A stretch of 29,387 nt of DNA, taken from assembly GCA_023544495.1 (NCBI GenBank), contig JAMJFV010000001.1, positions 12,351-41,737 on the forward strand, given 5' to 3'. Origin of the DNA: ANME-2 cluster archaeon (GTDB lineage Archaea; Halobacteriota; Methanosarcinia; Methanosarcinales; Methanocomedenaceae). Position 1 is the stretch's first letter. Each line of letters starts with the position of its first letter. The notes under the pieces are model-generated. The model made no database searches, was not told the DNA's origin, and saw nothing but the letters and a program-made list of their open reading frames with translations. Below, one piece after another: positions 23,970-29,387 of the stretch. The position numbers were made by a program, and so were the translations under genes.

Positions 23970-24565
23970 CTGCCGACCCCCGGAACGTGATGGGTGAGAT
24001 TTCGTTCGACCACTCTTTGCGTTTCTCTTTTCCGTGTTGATTCAATTCTTGCGGGAGTCACAATATAGCATATCGAAGGTCTGAACGGTTTATCCTGGAA
24101 CGTGGTCCAGATCTTGGTCATATCATCTAAGCTGAGCGGAAATTGAGTGATGTGTATCTCCTCATTGTTCTCGGCCAGACCTCCCCTCAATACCGAGCCG
24201 CTCAGGATAGCATTGTCATAAATGACCTGCATAGCCCTGCCCAGAATACTATGCTCTTCTTTTGTCCTCTCGGTCTTATCCTGTATTCCTGAAGATGGAT
24301 ATGATGTCAGCAGATAATACAGATCCAGATTAAGAGGGGGATATTGTGTCGTGTTTGGATCGATCACCTGCATTTCCTGATTCTTCAGGTGGACGTTTTC
24401 ATGAACCTGGAACAAAAAAAGGGACAATCGCACATCATCATTATCTTCGAGCTCTCCCGGAGAAAAAAGAATGATCGAATCAGGAGCGATCAGATCTTCC
24501 ATATGTTCTCTTAAGAAGTCTATTAACGTCTCTCCGACATCTGCAATTGCTGTGTAGTCTGACAT
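23966..24565 (-). CDS. DUF4255 tail terminator (Afp16-like)
   Basis: A 199-residue protein. The ATG at 24565 is chosen because the family-like sequence begins there (S-D-Y-T-A-I-A-D-V-G-E-T-L-I-D-F-L-R); the frame runs on to 24811 only by reading through a 16-nt tandem repeat. Supporting features are R-L-S-L-F-L-F-Q-V-H-E-N-V-H-L-K-N-Q, P-P-L-N-L-D-L-Y-Y-L-L-T-S-Y, and E-H-S-I-L-G-R-A-M-Q-V-I-Y-D-N-A-I-L, all typical of DUF4255. The family caps the tube and sheath at the end away from the baseplate and fixes their length. The ribosome binding site is weak (AAAGAG). Confidence 0.9.
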   Translation of the reverse strand: MSDYTAIADVGETLIDFLREHMEDLIAPDSIILFSPGELEDNDDVRLSLFLFQVHENVHLKNQEMQVIDPNTTQYPPLNLDLYYLLTSYPSSGIQDKTERTKEEHSILGRAMQVIYDNAILSGSVLRGGLAENNEEIHITQFPLSLDDMTKIWTTFQDKPFRPSICYIVTPARIESTRKRETQRVVERNLTHHVPGVGR

Positions 24566-24679
24566 GGTTATTCTCTTTGAACCGTCCGGTTCATATTTCA
24601 AAAAGTTGGATACGATGATGGAAAAAAGGAAGACATAACTTGATTTCACAACATTTGGCACACCGGTCAAATCATATAG

Positions 24680-24765
24680 AATACATTGCATATCGAATAC
24701 ATTGCATATAGAATACATTGCATATCGAATACATTGCATATCGAATACATTGCATATCGAATATG
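24680..24765. repeat. 16-nt tandem repeat array between ATPase and terminator genes
   Basis: Five consecutive 16-nt copies (plus strand AATACATTGCATATCG; the second has AG for CG at its end) start at 24680, 24696, 24712, 24728 and 24744. Diverged partial copies lie on both sides, and the array reaches the ATPase stop at 24766-24768. There is no spacer between copies. A 16-nt period is not a multiple of three, so it is unlikely to be coding. The 24566-24679 stretch between it and the terminator start holds no gene I can support. The array may be a regulatory or RNA-level element; function unknown. Confidence 0.95.
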
Positions 24766-26997
24766 TTATTTCACCAATGCATGATACTTCCCAAATTCTC
24801 CCTGTGTACAAAGTTTTCCCATCTTCTGGAATTCCCGTTTTACAGCCCGGATTATATGTTCCATGGTAATAATGTGTGAATCACCGGCTGCTAAGAAAGC
24901 TGCATTCAGGGCAATATTTCTTATATTGCCACCAGTGATCTTGAAACGTGCAAGGAATCTAAAATCAATACCATTTTCAACCGGTGTTTCTTCAGGGAAT
25001 ATTTGATTCCAGATCTCCTCTCTATGTTTATCATCGGGAAATGGGAATTCTATCGTGTAATGTAACCGTCGAAGGAAAGCCTCATCCATATTCTTCTTAA
25101 AATTTGTAGCCAGGATTACGATCCCATCATGCTCTTCCATTTTCTGGAGTAAATAATTGGTCTCAATATTTGCATAACGGTCGTGGGAATCCTTAACCTC
25201 GGAACGTTTTCCGAAAAGTGCATCAGCTTCGTCAAAAAATAGGATCGCATTACTTGTTTCAGCTTCCATAAAAATCTTTTTCAGATTCTTTTCCGTTTCA
25301 CCGATATATTTACTGATGATACTGGATAGGTCGATCTTATAAAGGTCAAGTCCGACCTCGCGAGCTATGATTCCGGCTGCCATGGTCTTTCCGGTACCTG
25401 AGGGTCCTGAAAAAAGAATATTCAGTCCTTTTCCCAGGGATAATTTTCGGTCAAATCCCCAATCATGGTACACAGTTCCTGTATACCTGATATTCCCACT
25501 CACTTCTTTCAACTGTTCAATACTATCTTCAGGAAGGACCAGATCGTCCCAGGAATGAAAAGGTTCTATTTTCCTGGCGAGGGTTGCAAGGTTCTTATTG
25601 GATTGAGCTTTACAACCCTGGTAAAGGTCAAATAACGATAATGTGCATTCGACCGGATTATTCATTATCGCAATAGTACTTGCCGTAAGGATCGCATCTT
25701 TTATCTGACCACCACTGAATTTGAATTTATTGGCAAGGACCTCGGCATCTACATCATCATTCATTGAGACATGATCCTTACGGTCCAGAAATGTTCTCCA
25801 CAGTTGTTTACGAAGTGGAAAATCCGGCAGGGAAAATGCATACCTGATAAAACGGTGTTTTTTCAGAACATTCTTTGGTTCCCATGGCTCCTCGCCGGAT
25901 AAGAAGATCCAACCATTAAAGCTGTCCAGCGTATTGATAAGAATATTCAACGGAAATTCAGATCCTTCATCCTTGAAGAGAATATCAAATCCTTCGAAAT
26001 ACAGATACGAGTGCTGTAATATGGCCTCGCGTATAATACATGTCAATGTATCAATACTCTTTTCTCCTGTCAAGACCCGGGAATCCACTCTCAGCAGGGG
26101 CATATCCAATTCACTGCAAAAAACGTCTGATGTTGTCTTTTTTCCAACACCATAAGCCCCGTAAAGATATAGTATCAGTGGGTCGGTCAACCGGGAATGC
26201 CAGGTGATCAGTTCTGTAATTCTGCTTTTTCCATTCTCACCGGAAATGAGGACATTACCGGGACTTTTCGGTTCGATCACTGTGGAAAAATCCCGTATAC
26301 CCGGTTCGATCTCATCCGATCCGGTAAGGAAGTTCACGATCCTCTCATCGACCTTGATGAAATTTGATACAAGCGATGACATATTTTCAGGATCATTATT
26401 TACCAGATGAATGATCCGGTTCCTGATCAAAGGAGCATCAGGTGAAAAATATTCCCTCCCTTGTATCCGTTCCTCGATCGATGGAAAGAGAAGATGTATC
26501 GCGAGGTCAACTTGTGGCCACTTCTTTGTCACATCGTTTTGGAGATATGAATACAGCTTTTCATATCTGAGGTCAAATTCAGAAGCAAGGGCGATCAGAA
26601 GAATATCAATTTCAACCGATTTCAGGTGAAATCGGTCTGATAATAGTTGAAGACGCAGTTCTTTTCCATTTTGAATGGAATGCTCTTTCCTCTGGTTAAT
26701 TTTCCCGGTTATGGTCTCAATGTGTTCCAGTTCTGAATCTATGATCGGGTCAGAATTGAATCCACTTAAAGGATTTTGCAGAATCGAATTCACTTCGCCT
26801 TCTGATACATACAATCCGCGAAGTTCATCGATATACTCCTGTTGCTCTCCCATGAAATTGTTCATGTAAGATCGGATCAAAAGATCAATTCTTTGGAATT
26901 CATCCAGTAGATGTTGAATACTGGATTCATACACAGGTACCTCTTCGAGAGGACGGAATGTACCAGAACTCTTCTGGGATCCAGGAATGATTTTCAT
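24766..26997 (-). CDS. AAA+ ATPase with two AAA domains (Afp15-like)
   Basis: A 743-residue protein starting at ATG 26997. The N-terminal 200 residues are helical. A first AAA domain (from about 280) has a near-complete Walker A (G-A-Y-G-V-G-K-K-T) but a poor Walker B (F-E-G-F-D), so it may be inactive. The second (from about 530) has G-P-S-G-T-G-K-T, Walker B I-L-F-F-D-E-A-D, sensor 1 A-T-N and R-R-L-H. This two-domain form with one degenerate half is the eCIS ATPase (Afp15/Pvc15), which is needed for particle assembly but not part of the particle. It opens the operon. Its first 20 codons are duplicated in a mini-ORF directly upstream. Confidence 0.93.
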   Translation of the reverse strand: MKIIPGSQKSSGTFRPLEEVPVYESSIQHLLDEFQRIDLLIRSYMNNFMGEQQEYIDELRGLYVSEGEVNSILQNPLSGFNSDPIIDSELEHIETITGKINQRKEHSIQNGKELRLQLLSDRFHLKSVEIDILLIALASEFDLRYEKLYSYLQNDVTKKWPQVDLAIHLLFPSIEERIQGREYFSPDAPLIRNRIIHLVNNDPENMSSLVSNFIKVDERIVNFLTGSDEIEPGIRDFSTVIEPKSPGNVLISGENGKSRITELITWHSRLTDPLILYLYGAYGVGKKTTSDVFCSELDMPLLRVDSRVLTGEKSIDTLTCIIREAILQHSYLYFEGFDILFKDEGSEFPLNILINTLDSFNGWIFLSGEEPWEPKNVLKKHRFIRYAFSLPDFPLRKQLWRTFLDRKDHVSMNDDVDAEVLANKFKFSGGQIKDAILTASTIAIMNNPVECTLSLFDLYQGCKAQSNKNLATLARKIEPFHSWDDLVLPEDSIEQLKEVSGNIRYTGTVYHDWGFDRKLSLGKGLNILFSGPSGTGKTMAAGIIAREVGLDLYKIDLSSIISKYIGETEKNLKKIFMEAETSNAILFFDEADALFGKRSEVKDSHDRYANIETNYLLQKMEEHDGIVILATNFKKNMDEAFLRRLHYTIEFPFPDDKHREEIWNQIFPEETPVENGIDFRFLARFKITGGNIRNIALNAAFLAAGDSHIITMEHIIRAVKREFQKMGKLCTQGEFGKYHALVK

Positions 26998-27090
26998 GAA
27001 TTATCACTTACCTCGTCAAGTGGAAGGAACGTACCAGAACTCTCCTGGGATCCAGGAATGATTTTCATAGAATTATCACCTCTATGGTAA
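26936..27090 (-). repeat. Tandem duplication at the ATPase translation start
   Basis: A segment of about 71 nt, covering the start codon, 20 codons and the following GAGGT...GATAATTC, occurs twice head to tail (start codons at 26997 and 27068). A third, decayed partial copy appears upstream on the minus strand as CAGGAGA, TTCCTTC and GAGGTGATAATTC, in the same order but with about 11 nt missing. The two good copies differ by a few substitutions, so the event is fairly recent. Confidence 0.8.
26994..27068 (-). CDS. 24-codon mini-ORF duplicating the ATPase N-terminus
   Basis: The ATG at 27068 follows AGAGGTGATAATTCT, a stronger ribosome binding site than the ATPase's own. It encodes M-K-I-I-P-G-S-Q-E-S-S-G-T-F-L-P-L-D-E-V plus four residues. 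The first 20 residues match the ATPase N-terminus at all but three positions. Its TGA (26996-26994) overlaps the ATPase ATG as ATGA. It may act as a leader that feeds ribosomes to the ATPase by coupling, or be a chance by-product of tandem duplication. The open frame and start signal are seen directly; translation is not shown. Confidence 0.55.
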   Translation of the reverse strand: MKIIPGSQESSGTFLPLDEVSDNS

Positions 27091-27121
27091 TTGAAGGAAT
27101 CTCCTGAACCTCGATACTATG

Positions 27122-27433
27122 TTATAATCTGCCAAATGCATTCATGAGCAAATCATAATCAGATAATGTTCCCAATGTCTTCAATCGATCTACTTCAATC
27201 AAAAATTGTTCGAGTGCGCTTTGATCCAGATTTTTTATCTCAGCAAATTTAATTGCGATACTCTTCAATTCCTTTTTGGAGGAATATTTTTTAGGTATTT
27301 TATCATCAATGAAATCAAACAATAATCCGCATTTTTCATGTCCTACGGTTGCCGTAGATGGATTTGCGGAAGTACAGATATAATCTTTAAAAGTTTCTCC
27401 TCGGATAAATTCACCACATTCACATAAAATCAT
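27122..27433 (-). CDS. Small hypothetical protein with zinc-ribbon-like cysteines
   Basis: A 103-residue protein. The ATG at 27433 is preceded by GAGGCGAT. The first 36 residues contain four cysteines (C-E-C near the start, Y-I-C-T-S, and E-K-C-G-L-L-F), which could bind one zinc ion although the spacing is irregular. The rest is predicted helical and rich in Lys, Leu and Glu (K-K-E-L-K-S-I-A-I-K-F-A-E-I-K; F-L-I-E-V-D-R-L-K-T-L-G). I do not recognise the family. It has the same strand as the eCIS operon and lies 53 nt before the mini-ORF, so it may be a regulator or merely a neighbour. Confidence 0.65.
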   Translation of the reverse strand: MILCECGEFIRGETFKDYICTSANPSTATVGHEKCGLLFDFIDDKIPKKYSSKKELKSIAIKFAEIKNLDQSALEQFLIEVDRLKTLGTLSDYDLLMNAFGRL

Positions 27434-27442
27434 TGTATCGCC

Positions 27443-27601
27443 TCATTTTAATCGATAGCCTACACTTATCACAGGAGTGGTCATCGCCCAATCGCTCGGC
27501 CCCAAATTGTATTCTACCTTAAACCCCAGAGATAAATTATTAATAATGGCAATTAATTCTAAAAGTATAATAACTTTTCCAAAATATATTATGATGAGGT
27601 A
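27443..27601 (-). pseudogene. Coding-like remnant with barrel-like C-terminus, no start codon
   Basis: In the spacer before the zinc-ribbon-like gene, one minus-strand frame stays open for 52 codons and ends with TGA at 27443-27445. It reads N-N-L-S-L-G-F-K-V-E-Y-N-L-G-P-S-D-W-A-M and ends P-V-I-S-V-G-Y-R-L-K, with alternating polar and non-polar residues like the last strands of a beta-barrel. The frame is closed by TAG just upstream of 27601 and has no suitable start, so it would be the 3' end of a broken gene. Chance is a serious alternative, as archaea of this type lack an outer membrane. Confidence 0.25.
27561..27592. promoter_or_regulatory. Dyad AAAAGT-6 nt-ACTTTT next to a TATA-like stretch
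   Basis: Positions 27561-27578 are a perfect inverted repeat (AAAAGT, ATAATA, ACTTTT), flanked at 27581-27590 by AAAATATATT. On the minus strand this gives AATATATTTTGG ahead of the dyad, a plausible TATA box with an operator. It lies about 130 nt before the zinc-ribbon-like gene, a long leader. It also overlaps the coding-like remnant, so the two readings compete. The rest of 27602-27727 holds nothing I can identify. Confidence 0.25.
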
Positions 27602-27727
27602 CTATCCCTACCCTGAATTAACAAATATGGACATCAATTGATCGTAGCATAGAACACCCTACAGACCCGGGGTAATTATTCGCGGCATTGATACTGATAA
27701 CGATAAACAACATCCACTCCATTGATG

Positions 27728-29387
27728 CTATCGTCCAAGGTTTTTCCGAAGCATTTCCACTCCGCGCACCAGGGCCTCACCGATCTTACCTGCATCAGGG
27801 CCGCCACCCTGTGCCAGTTCGGGCCTGCCGCCGCCACCACCACCCACGACCTTTGACATCTCACGTACAAGGTCGCCTGAGTTCGCTCCACCCTTTATTG
27901 CATAGTGCCCGGCCGCTGCCACTATCTTTGCGCCTGCATAGTCGCTGGCCAATAGAGCAACTACATCGGGTTCCTTGGTGAACTCGGCCGCAGCTTTAAC
28001 AAGTTCTTCGATATCAGCACCGTGCAGGGTATGTGTTATGATCCTGAATCCACCGAACGTATCAGCATTTGAGAGTAATGCAGCAACCAGCGCTGAAGCA
28101 AGTTCCTCCTTCAACCTGGTGTTCTCCTTCTTAAATTCCTTCCATTCACTAAAGAACCTGCCAGTGGTCTCTGGTAAGTGCTCCGGGGCAACTTTCAACT
28201 CATCGGCACTCAGGCGCAGCAGGTCGTCCAGTTCCTGCCAGCGCTTTACTGCAGCTTCACCTGCAGCATATTCCAGGCGCTCTATGCCATCCTGTATCCT
28301 CTCGGTCTTCAGGACCTTAATGGGACCGATAAGCCCGGTGTTGCTCACATGGGTCCCGCCGCAAGCTTCTACATCATCCCCTACCTTGAGCACCCTGATC
28401 TGTTTACCCTGCGGCACACCACCCTGGTATAGTACAAAACCGAAACGTTGCTCGGCCTGTGTCCTGTCCATCCAGGAGATATCCACAGGGATGTTGGCCA
28501 TTACCGATCTGTTGGCGATCAGTTCAATCTCCTTGAGTTCATCATTCGTAATACGTTTGAAATGAGACAGGTCAAGGCGTGCTCTGTCAGCACTTTTCTG
28601 GGCGCCGGCCTGCCAGATGTGGTTGCCCAGGACTTTCTTGGCTGCATCGTTCACCAGGTGGGTAGCAGTATGATGGCGCATGTGAGCCACCCTTCGTGTT
28701 CCGTCCACTGAACCGCCCACAATGTCCCCGGGTTCAAGGTCGATCCTGTCCTCAGTGACCGTGTGCAATATCACACCCTGCTCTATCCGGACTTCAACCA
28801 CATGATATACTGTGTCTCCTCTGGTGATCACACCATGGTCATGGGGCTGTCCACCGCCTTCGGGATAGAACTGGGTCCTGTCGAGTACAATATTGCCGTC
28901 TATCACCGCGACTACTTTTGCCTGGAATTCAAGTTCATCAGAATGGTAATAATATAATCTCTCTGTGGCGAGTAATCCCTCTATATCAGGAATTGTCACC
29001 ACCACGTCTTCCTTTTCCTCAGCTTTACTGTGGCTTTCAGCTACAAGTGAATAGAATGTGTCGGGCAGGTCTATCCTCAGGCCGATCTCCCTGGCCACCT
29101 CTGCTGTTATCTCAGGGGGTATGCCGTGGGTGTCGTACATCTGGATGATCTCATCAAGGGGGAATTGCTCACCTTTATCCATATAGTGGTGTGCTGTCTT
29201 TGCTACCAAACGCCGTCCCCGTTCAAGGGTATCAGCATATTTTTCTTCTTCCCTGTTCAGTATCTCTACAATAGTATCCAGCCGCTCCCTGAACTCAGGA
29301 TATTCGGGCATATTGTCGATCTGCATGGTGACAATATCGGATAGTGGCACCTTCATTCCAGCTTCAGCCATAAGCCGCAGGGTCCTG
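27728..29387 (-). CDS. alaS: Alanyl-tRNA synthetase, archaeal type, 3' part
   Basis: The frame runs off the right edge (upstream codons give R-T-L-R-L-M-A-E-A-G-M-K), so about 550 of the roughly 900 residues usual in archaea are present; the Met at 29371 is internal. AlaRS charges tRNA-Ala with alanine in the cytoplasm. Visible parts: the end of the catalytic and tRNA-binding region; the archaeal segment Y-D-T-H-G-I-P-P-E-I; the editing domain starting at Y-P-E-G-G-G-Q-P, with its zinc-binding H-H-T-A-T-H and C-G-G-T-H; and the C-terminal oligomerisation domain with G-G-G-G-G-G-R-P-E-L-A-Q-G-G-G. It is a housekeeping gene that borders the eCIS island, separated by a 294-nt spacer. Confidence 0.97.
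   Translation of the reverse strand, partial: RTLRLMAEAGMKVPLSDIVTMQIDNMPEYPEFRERLDTIVEILNREEEKYADTLERGRRLVAKTAHHYMDKGEQFPLDEIIQMYDTHGIPPEITAEVAREIGLRIDLPDTFYSLVAESHSKAEEKEDVVVTIPDIEGLLATERLYYYHSDELEFQAKVVAVIDGNIVLDRTQFYPEGGGQPHDHGVITRGDTVYHVVEVRIEQGVILHTVTEDRIDLEPGDIVGGSVDGTRRVAHMRHHTATHLVNDAAKKVLGNHIWQAGAQKSADRARLDLSHFKRITNDELKEIELIANRSVMANIPVDISWMDRTQAEQRFGFVLYQGGVPQGKQIRVLKVGDDVEACGGTHVSNTGLIGPIKVLKTERIQDGIERLEYAAGEAAVKRWQELDDLLRLSADELKVAPEHLPETTGRFFSEWKEFKKENTRLKEELASALVAALLSNADTFGGFRIITHTLHGADIEELVKAAAEFTKEPDVVALLASDYAGAKIVAAAGHYAIKGGANSGDLVREMSKVVGGGGGGRPELAQGGGPDAGKIGEALVRGVEMLRKNLGR

Noticed and set aside
23966..24811. Long form of the terminator ORF with repeated S-I-C-N-V-F-D-M-Q-C segments at its N-terminus
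   Set aside because: The extension is just translation through the 16-nt tandem repeat and the end of the ATPase gene; DUF4255-like sequence starts at the internal ATG at 24565.
8054..27068. Complete Myoviridae-like prophage
   Set aside because: No capsid, portal, terminase, lysis or replication genes are present; the ATPase, DUF4255, DUF4157 and DUF4280 genes indicate an eCIS rather than a phage.
1..29387. Insertion sequence, transposase or integrase genes, and tRNA attachment sites
   Set aside because: No transposase or recombinase motif and no tRNA-like sequence was found on either strand, so recent mobility of the cluster cannot be supported from this window.

Overview
The window looks like a chromosomal segment from a euryarchaeon, most likely a methanogen or methanotroph of the Methanosarcinales type. 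The evidence is the partial alaS at the right edge, which has archaeal-type features (the segment with D-T-H-G-I-P-P-E-I between the catalytic and editing domains, then a glycine-rich C-terminal domain). Many genes also have GGAGGT-type ribosome binding sites. The genus is inference; the archaeal assignment is firmer. Every gene I can support is on the minus strand, so transcription runs from high to low coordinates.

Layout in transcription order. (1) 29387-27728: 3' part of alaS. (2) 27727-27434: AT-rich spacer with a small dyad and a start-less coding-like remnant. (3) 27433-27122: small Cys-containing protein. (4) 27068-4435: an extracellular contractile injection system (eCIS; relatives are the antifeeding prophage and Photorhabdus virulence cassettes). 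Its gene order is AAA+ ATPase, DUF4255 tail terminator, carboxypeptidase-regulatory-like protein, one sheath, tube 1, tail-assembly-chaperone-like protein with a frameshifted partner, tube 2, a large variable protein, LysM tail protein, gp27-like hub, gp5-like spike, gp25-like wedge, two baseplate-J/gp6-like proteins, tail protein I fused to a beta-propeller, and a long fibre with nine PASTA domains. (5) 4315-75: cargo module with two DUF4157 effectors, a third effector sharing only their N-terminal motif, a DUF4280 (PAAR-like) tip protein, an unrecognised beta-rich protein, and a small NTF2-immunity-like gene at the end.

How it fits together: the tube and sheath assemble on a baseplate of hub, spike, gp25 and J proteins. 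The terminator caps the tube, and the ATPase probably aids assembly or disassembly. The fibre would choose the target cell. Cargo carrying the shared L-Q-R-T-x-G-N-x-A-V motif would ride in the tube lumen. Many genes overlap by 4 nt (ATGA or GTGA), which suggests a translationally coupled operon.

The most notable points are: a probable programmed -1 frameshift making a G/GT-like tail assembly chaperone (the small partner ORF has no start codon); a pair of effectors sharing a Cys-rich HExxH...E C-terminal domain; an immunity-like gene beside an eCIS effector; a PASTA-rich fibre in an archaeon; a tandemly duplicated mini-ORF leader before the ATPase; and two short tandem-repeat arrays that each begin right after a stop codon. 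No tape-measure protein is recognisable.
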